A stretch of 59,645 nt of DNA from a virus: positions 1 to 59,645 of the IMG/VR virus record IMGVR_UViG_3300032073_003021. One strand, 5' to 3'. Below are positions 1 through 9,259 of this stretch, piece after piece. A program made the position numbers and the translations under genes. The notes beneath the pieces are model-generated. The model had not been told where the DNA came from and did no database searches. It worked only from the letters and a program-made list of their open reading frames with translations. Position 1 is the stretch's first letter; every line of letters begins with the position of its first letter.

Positions 1-174
1 TTCCAAATGGAAACAGGAGAACTGTTATTGTTAGAAGACGGAGGTTCATTAATTAAAGAGGACTTCTCAACTAACATAGAACCAATAGACAATACGGACT
101 TTAGTAACTTATTAACAGTCGAAGGTATATTAGACTTTAGTGAGAACAATCCGTTTGGAGAAATCGGCGGATGA
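1..174 (+). CDS. C-terminal fragment of a structural protein, possibly neck protein gp14
   Basis: The reading frame is open from base 1 to TGA at 172-174 and gives the last 57 residues of a protein that starts upstream of the window. The tail is acidic and ends DFSENNPFGEIGG. The stop overlaps the next start (ATGA). In T4-like phages the gene before gp15 is usually neck protein gp14, so that is the synteny-based guess; the fragment itself carries no diagnostic motif. Confidence 0.5.
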   Translation, partial: FQMETGELLLLEDGGSLIKEDFSTNIEPIDNTDFSNLLTVEGILDFSENNPFGEIGG

Positions 175-374
175 AGATAGAACACTTAGAAAAAATAAAT
201 GCAAGTTATTTTAAGCATTTCAAATACTCTGTATACTTAGGTTCTATATCATTACTTGTAGGACTTATGAGTCTTATACACGCAGTTATACCTTGGGTGT
301 TCGTAGAAACACCTTATAAACTAACTAAATATCAGATAAAGTTAGCAGAAGAGGCATTTGGATTAGGAAAGTAA
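171..374 (+). CDS. Small membrane protein resembling DUF6356
   Basis: This 67-residue protein has one hydrophobic segment (about residues 20-45). Its layout, an N-terminal ASYFKHFKYS followed by a small hydrophobic stretch, IHAVIPWVF and an ETPYKL tail, resembles the short DUF6356 family (typical pattern: SVGETYLEHM, then HALFPFLFE). The start overlaps the preceding stop. It lies between the neck-protein fragment and gp15, so it is probably co-expressed with late genes. Function is unknown; the family match was made by eye. Confidence 0.6.
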   Translation: MKIEHLEKINASYFKHFKYSVYLGSISLLVGLMSLIHAVIPWVFVETPYKLTKYQIKLAEEAFGLGK

Positions 375-375
375 T

Positions 376-1164
376 ATGTTTAAAAATACAACATTTTATC
401 ACAGTCATATAAGAAAAGCCATTATTGCCTTTGGAACTATATTCAATAACATAAACATTGAACGTAAAAATAGTGCAGGAGCAATTGCACAAACATTAAG
501 AGTACCACTAGCGTACTCAACAAAACAAAAATTTATAACAAGAATTAATCGTGTTCCTGATTCAACAACTCGAGGGGAAGTTGCAATGACACTTCCTAGA
601 ATGGGTTTTGAAATAGATGGAATACAATATGATCCTACTAGAAAAACAACAGCTATTCAAAAGAACAAAGCAGTTGGTGTAGGTGATGATACAAATACAG
701 TTAGAACCGTGTTTAATTCTACGCCATATAACATGAATTTATCTTTATATATATTTGCGAAGAATCAAGAAGATGGATTACAAATTGTAGAACAAATTTT
801 GCCTTACTTTAATCCTGACTTTAATGTAACAGTTAATGATTTACCAGAGTTAGGAATAAAGAGAGACATAAAAATAACATTAGATAACGTAACGTATGAA
901 GATGATTATGAAGGAGACTTTGCTAGTAGATTAGCAATTATTTGGACACTTAATTTTAAGATGACACTTAATTTCTATAGCAATGTTAATAACGTGGGAG
1001 TGATAAAGAAAGCTATTGCAGATGTATTTAACGATCCTGCAATGACATTAGTTAGAACGAATACATCTAACAGGGAACGATTAACAGTTTCCGTAAACCC
1101 AGAGTCAGCCACACCTTCAGACGATTATACGTTCCTGGAGACCTTTGATGCCGAATTCGAATAA
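376..1164 (+). CDS. 15: Tail sheath stabilizer and completion protein gp15
   Basis: A 262-residue protein (T4 gp15 is about 270). The N-terminus, with FYHSHIRKAIIAFGTIFNNI and the following VPLAYSTKQKFITRI, is the typical opening of the gp15 family in marine T4-like phages. In T4, gp15 forms a hexamer that caps the finished tail and is the surface to which the head-neck complex joins. It is followed directly by the terminase genes, the standard T4 order. The start is ATG two bases after the preceding stop. Confidence 0.9.
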   Translation: MFKNTTFYHSHIRKAIIAFGTIFNNINIERKNSAGAIAQTLRVPLAYSTKQKFITRINRVPDSTTRGEVAMTLPRMGFEIDGIQYDPTRKTTAIQKNKAVGVGDDTNTVRTVFNSTPYNMNLSLYIFAKNQEDGLQIVEQILPYFNPDFNVTVNDLPELGIKRDIKITLDNVTYEDDYEGDFASRLAIIWTLNFKMTLNFYSNVNNVGVIKKAIADVFNDPAMTLVRTNTSNRERLTVSVNPESATPSDDYTFLETFDAEFE

Positions 1165-1639
1165 CCCTTTTGACTCTTTAGATAAAACATTTAATACTAA
1201 AGAAGTTACTAAGGCACTAGAAAAAAATTTAAAAGAACTTAAAGAGAAGGAAAATCTTCCCGATATTGCTATGTCCGACGATGATAAAGCTAAGTTAAGA
1301 GTAGTACAAAGAGACCAGGACTATGAATACGCTAGGTCAATATTAAAACAAGCAGAGCAATATAATGCTGAGGCAATAGAAGGTATATTACATATAGCAA
1401 GGAACTCTGACCAACCTAGAGCATATGAAGTAGCAATTACAGCAATTAAAAACTTACAGGATAATGCAAAGGATATGATTGCAGTACAGGAAGCACAAAA
1501 AAGAATAGAGAATGAAGACAGTAAAGGCAAACCAATACAAACACAAAACAATTTATTCGTAGGAAGTACGAAGGACTTATTAAAGGCAATTAAAAAAGAA
1601 CAAGAACCAATTGATATAACACCAGATGGCACAGACTGA
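1148..1639 (+). CDS. 16: Terminase small subunit gp16
   Basis: The ATG at 1148 is preferred over an in-frame TTG at 1145 because GGAG lies about 7 bases upstream. The product is 163 residues, very close to T4 gp16 (164). It is highly charged and mostly helical, opening PNSNNPFDSLDKTF, with a central helical region typical of small terminases, which form a ring that recognises DNA and stimulates the gp17 motor. It overlaps the end of gp15 by 17 bases and the start of gp17 by 14 bases, so the three are translationally coupled. Confidence 0.85.
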   Translation: MPNSNNPFDSLDKTFNTKEVTKALEKNLKELKEKENLPDIAMSDDDKAKLRVVQRDQDYEYARSILKQAEQYNAEAIEGILHIARNSDQPRAYEVAITAIKNLQDNAKDMIAVQEAQKRIENEDSKGKPIQTQNNLFVGSTKDLLKAIKKEQEPIDITPDGTD

Positions 1640-3284
1640 ACAAACATCATATCACGGTAATCCGAATCTAAAACCATTAGCTTATCAACATGATTTCTCA
1701 GAAGAAGAAATTAAAGAGTATGTTAAGTGTAAGGATGATCCTGTATATTTTATAGAAAAATATGTAAAAATTATTACACTAGACTCTGGTCTACAACCAT
1801 TTAAATTATACGACTGCCAAAAAAGAAAAGTAGATTGTATAATGAATAACAGACGTGTGGTGTTAATGGAAGGACGTCAGCAAGGTAAAACAGTTACATC
1901 AGCAGCCTGTATATTACATTACACAATATTCCAAGAAGATAAAACAGTAGCTATTATGGCAAACAAATCTTCAGCAGCAAGGGAAGTATTAAACAGATAC
2001 CAAATAATGTATGAGAACTTGCCTATATGGATGCAACAGGGTGTTAAAGTATGGAACAAAGGTGATGTAGAACTAGAAAACAATAGTAAAGTATTAACAG
2101 CAGCAACAACAGCAGCAGCCATTAGAGGTAAATCTGTAAACTGGTTATATATTGATGAGGCAGCAATCATACCTAATAACATAGCAGATGAATTTTTTAC
2201 TTCTGTTTATCCTACTATTTCTGCTGGTGAAACAACAAAGATACTTCTAACATCAACTCCGTTAGGTTATAATCATTTTTGGAAATTCTGGAATGAGTCT
2301 GAGAAAGGAGAAAACGGATTTGAAAATATGTTTATTCCTTACTATGAGATACCAGGAAGAGATGAGAAGTGGTTAGAGGAACAAAAACAATTATTAGGAG
2401 ATGTTAAGTTCAATCAGGAGGTCATGTGTGAGTTCCTAGGTTCTACTAACACACTAATAAACGCACAAACAATTGGTAGATTAAGTACAAAAGAACCAGA
2501 GTTTCAAAATAATCATTTGGATATATATGATAGTCCAGAAGAAAATCGTTTTTATGCTATAACAGTAGATACAGCGAGAGGCATAGGTGGGGATTATTCG
2601 GCATTTATAGTAGTAGATATAACAGAAATGCCATATAAAGTAGTAGCAAAATATAGAGATAATACTATTGCACCCATGTTGTTCCCAGATGTTATAGGTA
2701 AAGTAGCAAAAGATTATAATGATGCTTTTGTATTAGTAGAAGTAAACGATATAGGACAACAGGTAGTAGAAATACTGCACCAAGAAATAGAATACGAAAA
2801 TATTTTAAGTACGGTGACCGAAAAGCAAAGGCAATTTATAAGTCCTGGCTTTGGTAAAAGTACAAAAATGGGTGTTACAACATCTAAAGCAGTAAAAAGG
2901 CAAGGGTGTTTTACATTCAAATCGTTATTAGAAGAACAAAAACTATTGATATTTGATGAACATATAATACATGAAATATCAACGTTTATAGAAAAAGGCA
3001 ACACTTATCAAGCCGATGAAGGCTATCATGATGACTTAGTGATGTGTATGGTGTTGTTTGGGTGGTTATCTTCTCAGGCATTCTTTAAAGATATGACTGA
3101 TATTAACACAAGGGAAGGTTTATATAAGCAACAAAGTGCAGATATAGAACACAACTTAACACCGTTTATTCGTAATGATGGACAGGAGCCCGAAGCAGAA
3201 GTAATAAATGGAGATTTATGGTTACTAGAAGACAATTATGGTAAGAATCTACAACAGAAGCTAAGGGATATGGTAAAAAATTAA
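1626..3284 (+). CDS. 17: Terminase large subunit gp17 (DNA packaging ATPase and nuclease)
   Basis: A 552-residue protein (T4 gp17 610). The ATPase domain shows Walker A GRQQGKT (83-89) and Walker B WLYIDEAA (173-180), followed by the coupling motif region LLTSTP. The C-terminal RNase H-like nuclease domain shows VDTARGIGGDYSA (314-326) and GYHDDLVM further on, which supply catalytic aspartates. The protein translocates DNA into the prohead and cuts headful-length genomes. It starts inside the end of gp16. A late promoter lies right after its stop. Confidence 0.97.
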   Translation: MAQTEQTSYHGNPNLKPLAYQHDFSEEEIKEYVKCKDDPVYFIEKYVKIITLDSGLQPFKLYDCQKRKVDCIMNNRRVVLMEGRQQGKTVTSAACILHYTIFQEDKTVAIMANKSSAAREVLNRYQIMYENLPIWMQQGVKVWNKGDVELENNSKVLTAATTAAAIRGKSVNWLYIDEAAIIPNNIADEFFTSVYPTISAGETTKILLTSTPLGYNHFWKFWNESEKGENGFENMFIPYYEIPGRDEKWLEEQKQLLGDVKFNQEVMCEFLGSTNTLINAQTIGRLSTKEPEFQNNHLDIYDSPEENRFYAITVDTARGIGGDYSAFIVVDITEMPYKVVAKYRDNTIAPMLFPDVIGKVAKDYNDAFVLVEVNDIGQQVVEILHQEIEYENILSTVTEKQRQFISPGFGKSTKMGVTTSKAVKRQGCFTFKSLLEEQKLLIFDEHIIHEISTFIEKGNTYQADEGYHDDLVMCMVLFGWLSSQAFFKDMTDINTREGLYKQQSADIEHNLTPFIRNDGQEPEAEVINGDLWLLEDNYGKNLQQKLRDMVKN

Positions 3285-3288
3285 GACT

Positions 3289-3296
3289 TATAAATA
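3289..3296 (+). promoter_or_regulatory. Late promoter TATAAATA before gp18
   Basis: An exact TATAAATA in the context ACTTATAAATAATACG, 56 bases before the gp18 start. T4 late promoters consist of this -10 element, recognised by gp55-containing RNA polymerase; gp55 is encoded at 16888. Confidence 0.8.
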
Positions 3297-3352
3297 ATAC
3301 GATGATAAAAACTTGTGTCATTCATAAGATAATATAAACCGAGGAGAAAAAC

Positions 3353-5266
3353 ATGGCATTTCAGCTATCACCAGGTGTACTCGTTAAAGAGGTCGACTTA
3401 ACCAGTGTGGTACCCGCAGTAGCATCAACTATTGGCGCTTTTGTAGGTAACTTTCAATGGGGACCTGTAGACGAGATCACAACAGTAAGTTCTGAGAATA
3501 ATCTAGTCGATAGATTTTTTAAACCGAACAACGACACCTTTGTGGATTTCTATACAGCTGCTAGTTTCCTAGCATACGGTAATAATCTTAAACTTGTCAG
3601 AGCAGTAGGAGACGCAGCAAGAAACGCTGTAGCTTCAGGAACTGCAATCGTTGTAGACAACGAAGACGACTACGACCTAAACCATTCAACTGGTTCAGGT
3701 TCTAATGGTATGTGGGTAGCTAGATACCCTGGAACTTTAGGTAATTCACTTAAAGTTTCATTTGCAGACTCTAGTACGTTTGATAGTAACTCTGTTGCTT
3801 CAACTACTATTACTGCAGGCGGATCTGGTTATACAAGCGCAACTGTAACATTTGCAGCAGCACCAGCAGGCGGAGTAACTGCTACTGGTACAGCAACTGT
3901 TTCAGGTGGTGCTGTAACTGCTATTACTATTACTAATCCAGGTAATGGTTATACATCAGCCCCAACAGTTACTATTGGAGGAGACGGTTCTTCAGCAACA
4001 GCTACAGCGGCATTAGCCACAGATTGGACATACAAAACACAATTTGATAGAGCACCACTTTCATCAAGTACAGTATTAGCAAAGGGCGGGTCAAATGACC
4101 AGGTCCATATTATTGTAATAGACGAAGATGGTTCATTCTCAGGCCAAGCAGGAACAGTTCTAGAGAAATTCGAGAACGCATCCAAAGCATCTGACGCCAA
4201 AGGTTTAGAAGGCGGTTCAATTTATTATAAAGACGTGATTAATTCTCAATCAAAATATATTTGGTGGAGCGATCATCCAGCATCTGAAAAATCAACAGGT
4301 GGATGGGGTTCGAACTCTACTACAACATTTACATCAAACTATACAACATCAGAAGCAACTGTAAGTTTAACAGGAGGAGTTGATGAAGCTCCTACTTCAG
4401 GTAATATCCAAACAGGATATTCCAGATTTGCAGACGCAGAAAGTGTTGACATTAGTTTGGTTTTAACTGGCGGACATAGTACAACAGACGTTGATTATGT
4501 TATCGATAATATTTCCAAAGTCAGAAAAGACTGTATTACTTTCTTATCACCACAAAGAGCTAGCGTTGTAAACAATGCAGGTTCTGAGGTAACTGCAATG
4601 ATTGCTGATAAAGCTTCATTAGCTGGAACTTCATTTGCGGTAATGGACGGTAACTGGAAATATCAATACGATAGGTATAACGACGTTTATAGATGGGTTC
4701 CACTAAACGGCGACGTAGCAGGTCTTTGTGTAGCAACAGACTTAAGCACAGATCCGTGGTTCTCACCTGCTGGTTATAATAGAGGACAAGTAAGAAACGC
4801 AGTAAAACTTGCTTTTAATCCTAGTAAAGCAAATAGGGACGATATGTATAAAAACGGTATTAACCCTATTGTTAATACTCCAGGAACAGGAATAATCTTG
4901 TTTGGAGATAAAACAATGTTGGCAGCACCTAGTGCGTTCAACAGAATTAATGTTAGAAGATTGTTTATCATTCTTGAGAAAGCAATTAGTACAGCAGCTA
5001 AATTCCAATTGTTTGAATTTAACGATGCGTTTACTAGATCGCAATTTACTAGCTTGCTTACACCGTTCTTGAGAGACGTTCAGGGACGTAGAGGTATATA
5101 TGACTTTAAAGTTATTTGTAACTCTAGCAACAATACACCCGAAGTTATTGACAGAAACGAATTTATAGCAGACATATTTATTAAACCTGCTAGAGCAATT
5201 AACTTCATACAACTTAACTTTATCGCTACTCGAACAGGCGTAAGCTTCGAAGAGATTGGTGGGTAA
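3353..5266 (+). CDS. 18: Tail sheath protein gp18
   Basis: A 637-residue contractile sheath protein (T4 gp18 659). The N-terminus ([18 protein letters not shown]) and the C-terminal FDFKV-like core region, with [19 protein letters not shown] at the end, are diagnostic of gp18. Residues about 150-222 are an inserted Gly/Thr/Ala-rich stretch made of two related units, each with a GYTSA core; this is not part of the conserved sheath core and probably is exposed on the tail surface. It has a strong Shine-Dalgarno (GAGGAG) and its own late promoter. Confidence 0.95.
   Translation: MAFQLSPGVLVKEVDLTSVVPAVASTIGAFVGNFQWGPVDEITTVSSENNLVDRFFKPNNDTFVDFYTAASFLAYGNNLKLVRAVGDAARNAVASGTAIVVDNEDDYDLNHSTGSGSNGMWVARYPGTLGNSLKVSFADSSTFDSNSVASTTITAGGSGYTSATVTFAAAPAGGVTATGTATVSGGAVTAITITNPGNGYTSAPTVTIGGDGSSATATAALATDWTYKTQFDRAPLSSSTVLAKGGSNDQVHIIVIDEDGSFSGQAGTVLEKFENASKASDAKGLEGGSIYYKDVINSQSKYIWWSDHPASEKSTGGWGSNSTTTFTSNYTTSEATVSLTGGVDEAPTSGNIQTGYSRFADAESVDISLVLTGGHSTTDVDYVIDNISKVRKDCITFLSPQRASVVNNAGSEVTAMIADKASLAGTSFAVMDGNWKYQYDRYNDVYRWVPLNGDVAGLCVATDLSTDPWFSPAGYNRGQVRNAVKLAFNPSKANRDDMYKNGINPIVNTPGTGIILFGDKTMLAAPSAFNRINVRRLFIILEKAISTAAKFQLFEFNDAFTRSQFTSLLTPFLRDVQGRRGIYDFKVICNSSNNTPEVIDRNEFIADIFIKPARAINFIQLNFIATRTGVSFEEIGG
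3800..4018 (+). repeat. Two-unit GYTSA-type insertion inside gp18
   Basis: Residues 150-222 of the sheath protein hold two related units: [16 protein letters not shown] and [18 protein letters not shown], each followed by an Ala/Thr-rich segment. The composition (G, T, A, S, V) and beta-strand-like alternation suggest a small surface domain. Visible directly in the translation; function inferred. Confidence 0.7.
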
Positions 5267-5274
5267 TATAAATA
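5267..5274 (+). promoter_or_regulatory. Possible late promoter TATAAATA before gp19
   Basis: An exact TATAAATA directly after the gp18 stop, but only 17 bases before the gp19 ATG. The Shine-Dalgarno AGAGGAG lies between them, so the leader would be very short. It may be genuine or a chance match. Confidence 0.4.
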
Positions 5275-5291
5275 GGTAAGAGGAGAAATAA

Positions 5292-5822
5292 ATGAATATC
5301 GAAGAGTTTAGAAGTAGGTTAGGAGCTGGTGGAGCCAGACCTAATCAATTCAGAGTCACTCTTAATTTCCCAACTATTGCTGAAAGCGACAATACCTATA
5401 GTATTTTAGTTTCAGGTGCGGCTATCCCAGCTTCAACTGTTAACCCAGCAATTATTCAATACAGAGGTAGGGAAATTAAGTTAGCCGGCGAACGTATATT
5501 TGATCCGTGGACAGTAACAATAATTAACGATACTAATCAATCGTTAAGAAGACCATTCGAGCAATGGCTTGATTCAATGAACCAGAAAGATGACAATAGA
5601 GGTAATTTAAACCCTGTTGACTATTTCCAAGACATTGAAATTGAGCATTTAGATAGGAACGACGCAACTTTACCAGGCGGTAAATACATTTTATATGATG
5701 CGTTTCCAATCAATATGTCAGAAATTGCATTACAGTATGCACAGAACGACATTATCGAAGAGTTTACAGTTACATTCCAGTATCAGAGATACGAGAACGT
5801 TGGCGTAGACGTATCCGTTTAA
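5292..5822 (+). CDS. 19: Tail tube protein gp19
   Basis: A 176-residue protein (T4 gp19 163). It carries the conserved tube features ARPNQFRVTLNFP, a central GREIKLAGERIFDPWTVTII and the C-terminal VTFQYQRYENVGV. Stacked hexamers of this protein form the inner tube through which DNA passes. It follows gp18 after 25 bases with Shine-Dalgarno AGAGGAG. A distant relative lies at 13471. Confidence 0.95.
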   Translation: MNIEEFRSRLGAGGARPNQFRVTLNFPTIAESDNTYSILVSGAAIPASTVNPAIIQYRGREIKLAGERIFDPWTVTIINDTNQSLRRPFEQWLDSMNQKDDNRGNLNPVDYFQDIEIEHLDRNDATLPGGKYILYDAFPINMSEIALQYAQNDIIEEFTVTFQYQRYENVGVDVSV

Positions 5823-5857
5823 CGGATATGATCTTACAAATAAGGTAAGAATAAATT

Positions 5858-7456
5858 ATGGATATATTTGGATTTGAAATAAAGAGAAAGGACCAGGCAA
5901 CGAACGAGAAATCGTTTGTTGCACCGGCCGAAGACGGCGCTATTGAAAGCATTAGAGCTGGAGGTTATTACGGTACCTATTTAGATTTAGATGGCATTAG
6001 TCAAACTGAATCTGAATTAATAAAAAGGTATCGTGATATATCAATGATGGCAGATGTTGATACAGCGATTGAAGACATTATTAATGAAGGTATAGCTCAA
6101 TTGGAAAATGAAAGTCCAGTTGAAATAAACTTAGATAAAGTCGAACTGTCTAGCTCTGTAAGGAAAAGTATATCCAGAGAGTTTGAGGAAGTAAAAGCTC
6201 TCATGTCCATCCAGGATATGGCACAAGACTATTTCAAGAGATGGTACGTAGACGGGAAAATATACTTCCATAAGGTTATCGATTTAGATAATCCTAAAGA
6301 CGGGATCAAAGATATTAGATATATTGATCCTAGAAAAATTAGACGTGTTCGTGAAGTTAAAAAGGAAAAGAATGCGTCAGGTGTGCAGTTCGTTAAAGAT
6401 GTAGAAGAATATTTCATCTATAACGATAAAGGTGTTACTTCAAAACCCGGTGCATATGTAGCCCCTGAGAATCAACAGGGCTTAAAAATTGTGAAGGACG
6501 CAATTGCATACGCACCAAGTGGTTTGGTAGATCATGATAAGAAAATAGCACTTTCTTATTTACACAAAGCCATTAGGCCTGCAAACCAACTTAGAATGAT
6601 GGAGAACGCAGTAGTCATTTATAGGATTACAAGGGCTCCTGAAAGACGTATTTTTTATGTGGATGTTGGTAACTTGCCAAAGATGAAGGCAGAACAATAT
6701 CTAAAAGACATTATGGACAGGTATAGAAATAAACTTGTTTATGATGCTAACACAGGAGAGATACGTGATGATAAGAAGTTTATGTCTATGTTGGAAGACT
6801 TCTGGTTACCTAGAAGAGAAGGCGGGACAGGAACTAACATTGATACATTGCCAGCAGGACAGAACCTAGGGCAAATTGAAGATGTAGAATATTTTCAACG
6901 TAAATTGTATCAAGCGTTAAACATTCCGATGTCACGTTTAGAACAACAAGCTGGACTTAATTTTGGTAGGGCTGCAGAGATAAACAGAGACGAGATGAAG
7001 TTCACAAAGTTTATCGATAAACTAAGAAGAAAATTCTCAGTTTTGTTTATGGATTTATTAAAGTCTCAGCTTTTACTAAAGAATGTTATTACTTTAGAAG
7101 ATTGGGATGACATTAAAGATGACATCTTTTTCGAGTTTGCTACAGATGCTTACTACACAGAATCTAAAGAACAAGAGATTTTGAGAAGTAGAGTAGAAGT
7201 ATTAAACGGGTTATCAGCATATATAGGAACATTTTTTAGTAAGCGCTGGATACAGAAAAATGTATTGAGTCTTACAGATGAAGAAATTGAGGCAATAGAA
7301 ACAGACTTGTTAAAAGAACCTCAGTTACAAAGACAGTATCAATGGTCACCACTTACTGCAGTTGAACAACAACAACAAGAAGGTGGAGATGATGGTATAA
7401 ATAGTGATATACCTGGAGAAGGAAACCCGGTACCAGGACCGGATAACGGAGCATAG
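5858..7456 (+). CDS. 20: Portal vertex protein gp20
   Basis: A 532-residue protein (T4 gp20 524). Recognisable family stretches include YRDISMMADVDTAIEDI, IRYIDPRKIRRVR, the helical RITRAPERRIFYVDVGNLP and LEQQAGLNFGRAAEINRDE, all hallmarks of the T4 portal. It forms the dodecameric channel that docks the terminase and, later, the neck. It ends with a Gln-rich, Gly/Pro-rich tail. Start chosen at the ATG after TAAGGTAAGA. Confidence 0.97.
   Translation: MDIFGFEIKRKDQATNEKSFVAPAEDGAIESIRAGGYYGTYLDLDGISQTESELIKRYRDISMMADVDTAIEDIINEGIAQLENESPVEINLDKVELSSSVRKSISREFEEVKALMSIQDMAQDYFKRWYVDGKIYFHKVIDLDNPKDGIKDIRYIDPRKIRRVREVKKEKNASGVQFVKDVEEYFIYNDKGVTSKPGAYVAPENQQGLKIVKDAIAYAPSGLVDHDKKIALSYLHKAIRPANQLRMMENAVVIYRITRAPERRIFYVDVGNLPKMKAEQYLKDIMDRYRNKLVYDANTGEIRDDKKFMSMLEDFWLPRREGGTGTNIDTLPAGQNLGQIEDVEYFQRKLYQALNIPMSRLEQQAGLNFGRAAEINRDEMKFTKFIDKLRRKFSVLFMDLLKSQLLLKNVITLEDWDDIKDDIFFEFATDAYYTESKEQEILRSRVEVLNGLSAYIGTFFSKRWIQKNVLSLTDEEIEAIETDLLKEPQLQRQYQWSPLTAVEQQQQEGGDDGINSDIPGEGNPVPGPDNGA
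7396..7403 (+). promoter_or_regulatory. Possible late promoter inside the gp20 end
   Basis: An exact TATAAATA (GGTATAAATAGTG) within the last codons of gp20, 54 bases before the prohead core gene at 7458. Spacing is right for a late promoter feeding the core-protein genes, but it lies in coding sequence. Confidence 0.45.
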
Positions 7457-7457
7457 T

Positions 7458-7784
7458 ATGGCAGAAGAACAGAACGATGTAACAGTAAATGATCTAGTAG
7501 ACGATATAGTCTCTGGACAAAATGCTGATGCACAAGAAAAGTTCAACTCTCTAATGCAACAACGCACAGGCGAGGTATTAGATAATTTGAAACAACAACA
7601 GGCAGCTTCTCAATTTGGAGATCAAATTGCTGGCAGAGAAGGTGCAGATATAGGTGAGTTTGAAAAGATGGGACTTGTCCCGGACCAAGCGCCTGTAGGT
7701 GACAAGCTCGACGATGCAATCGTTGATATTGACATGCAAACCGGAACGCCAGTAGATAACAATAAAGAAGAGGAACAACAATGA
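7458..7784 (+). CDS. Prohead core protein, gp67/gp68-like
   Basis: The ATG right after the gp20 stop gives a 108-residue, very acidic protein (AEEQNDVTVNDLVDDIV at the start, NNKEEEQQ at the end). An upstream in-frame extension overlaps gp20 and is not needed. By position (portal, core protein, protease, scaffold) it corresponds to the small prohead core proteins gp67/gp68 of T4, which help set head shape and are cleaved by gp21. No motif proves this; synteny and composition do the work. Confidence 0.6.
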   Translation: MAEEQNDVTVNDLVDDIVSGQNADAQEKFNSLMQQRTGEVLDNLKQQQAASQFGDQIAGREGADIGEFEKMGLVPDQAPVGDKLDDAIVDIDMQTGTPVDNNKEEEQQ

Positions 7785-8080
7785 AAACTTTCAAACAATT
7801 CAGAGAAGGTGTTGAAGTAACTGAAGCTCCTGTAGATGGAGTTGCAAAAGGATCACTTCCAAAAGATGATCATATGTGTGCAACTAAAATCTTCCACAAG
7901 GAATGGAACGAAGGAACACCTATTTTTGGCGAACACGCAGATCCAGACGAAGCTGGTAACGTGTCTTGGTATAAAGTAATGTTCGAACATGGTATCGAAC
8001 AAGTTGAAGTGGATGACCCTAATGTTGAGGTACTTGAAGAAGGATCTCACGGATCACATAAAAAATCTAAAAAATACTAA
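7781..8080 (+). CDS. Small core or internal head protein with a capsid-targeting-like N-terminus
   Basis: A 99-residue protein starting MKTFKQFREG. This closely resembles the T4 capsid-targeting sequence of internal proteins (IPIII begins MKTYQEFIAE), which directs proteins into the prohead before cleavage by gp21. The rest is acidic with a Lys/His-rich tail. It overlaps the preceding gene (ATGA) and lies in the portal-protease interval, where T4 has gp68. A prohead core role is likely; exact orthology is uncertain. Confidence 0.65.
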   Translation: MKTFKQFREGVEVTEAPVDGVAKGSLPKDDHMCATKIFHKEWNEGTPIFGEHADPDEAGNVSWYKVMFEHGIEQVEVDDPNVEVLEEGSHGSHKKSKKY

Positions 8081-8098
8081 TTTTAAAGGAAAACCAAA

Positions 8099-8524
8099 AT
8101 GGCAGTAACAGTAAACAATCTCAAATTAACACAAGTCCAAGGTGTTGTGAGTGTTAGGGGTACTGCTGCTACAGGGACAATCGACTTAGATGTAACGCTA
8201 AAGAAATCTACCGAGACAGCTAGCAGCCCAACAGTAAATATTAAAGGATTACATTGGACACTATCAAGCGGCGCTAGTGCAAAGGTGCAACGTAACTCCG
8301 TTGTACTTTATGAATTAGCAGAAAGTGGTAGTTTAGATATGTACGGATTTAACGATAATTCAGAGAACACATCAAACATCGAGGTAGTAATCGCCGGCGG
8401 TGATGGTGGTACAGTAATACTAGACTTAGCGAAAGTCGGTGGATTTGGTTCTCAACAACACCAGGATGCACCATTAGATACTAATGATAGTGGTGATGTA
8501 TACGAAGGAGGTAGTTTAGGATAA
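8099..8524 (+). CDS. Putative head-associated structural protein
   Basis: This 141-residue protein has the alternating hydrophobic/polar pattern of an all-beta fold, many Ser/Thr/Gly/Val residues and no Cys. It has Shine-Dalgarno AAAGGA and lies between the core proteins and the protease; its stop overlaps the gp21 start (TAATG). A head decoration or similar virion role is a reasonable guess from position and composition. I do not recognise the family. Confidence 0.5.
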   Translation: MAVTVNNLKLTQVQGVVSVRGTAATGTIDLDVTLKKSTETASSPTVNIKGLHWTLSSGASAKVQRNSVVLYELAESGSLDMYGFNDNSENTSNIEVVIAGGDGGTVILDLAKVGGFGSQQHQDAPLDTNDSGDVYEGGSLG

Positions 8525-9183
8525 TGAGACTAATTAAAGAATTTAATGAGGAGATACGATACCTCACAGAAGAGAGTAAAGATCCTAAGAAACCTAACGT
8601 ATTCATTGAAGGTGTATTCTTACAATCAGATTTAAAGAACAAAAACGGCAGGATTTATCCTAAAGAAGTAATGCAGAGAGAAGTCAACAGATATGTTGAA
8701 GAAGCTGTTAAAACTAAAAGAGCTTACGGTGAATTAGGACACCCGGAAGGTCCAACAGTTAATTTAGACAGAGTCTCTCACATGATTACATCCTTAAAAG
8801 AGGATGGCAGTAATTACATTGGTAGAGCCAAAATAATGGATACACCAATGGGCCGTATTGTTAAAGAACTTATTAGTGAAGGTGCTCAACTAGGCGTAAG
8901 CTCTAGAGGATTAGGTTCACTAAAAGAGAAGGGTGGTATAAATGAAGTCCAAGACGACTTTATGTTAGCAACTGCAGCAGATATTGTTGCAGATCCTTCG
9001 GCTCCGGATGCCTTTGTACAAGGAATTATGGAGGGTAAAGAATGGGTTTTTGTTAACGGAAAGTGGAATGAACAGGATATAGAAGAAGCACAAAACGTTA
9101 TTAAGCGTGCTACTACTAGAGAACTAGAAGAGGCAAAGATGTCTCAATTTAGCAAATTTCTGTCAAAACTTTCTAATTATTAA
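8524..9183 (+). CDS. 21: Prohead core protease gp21
   Basis: A 219-residue serine protease (T4 gp21 212). Visible family features are IEGVFLQSDLKNKNGRIYP, YGELGHPEGP with the catalytic His (about residue 73) and QLGVSSRGLG with the catalytic Ser (about 126-127). It matures the head by cutting scaffold, core and capsid proteins after Glu in sites of the (L/I)xE type. The N-terminus MRLIKEFNEE is itself reminiscent of prohead-targeting leaders. Confidence 0.95.
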   Translation: MRLIKEFNEEIRYLTEESKDPKKPNVFIEGVFLQSDLKNKNGRIYPKEVMQREVNRYVEEAVKTKRAYGELGHPEGPTVNLDRVSHMITSLKEDGSNYIGRAKIMDTPMGRIVKELISEGAQLGVSSRGLGSLKEKGGINEVQDDFMLATAADIVADPSAPDAFVQGIMEGKEWVFVNGKWNEQDIEEAQNVIKRATTRELEEAKMSQFSKFLSKLSNY

Positions 9184-9193
9184 CAGAAAAACT

Positions 9194-9201
9194 TATAAAT
9201 A
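9194..9201 (+). promoter_or_regulatory. Late promoter TATAAATA before gp22
   Basis: Exact TATAAATA in ACTTATAAATATAAATAA, 59 bases before the gp22 ATG. The flanking CTTATAAATA is shared with the boxes at 3289 and 55487. Confidence 0.8.
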
Positions 9202-9259
9202 TAAATAATATTGATGTTTTATTATTTAAAATAATCCTAATAAACAAAAGGAGAGAAAA

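Noticed and set aside
4763-5212. Reverse-strand frame of 149 codons over gp18
   Set aside because: Shadow of the sheath gene, without Shine-Dalgarno or recognisable motif.
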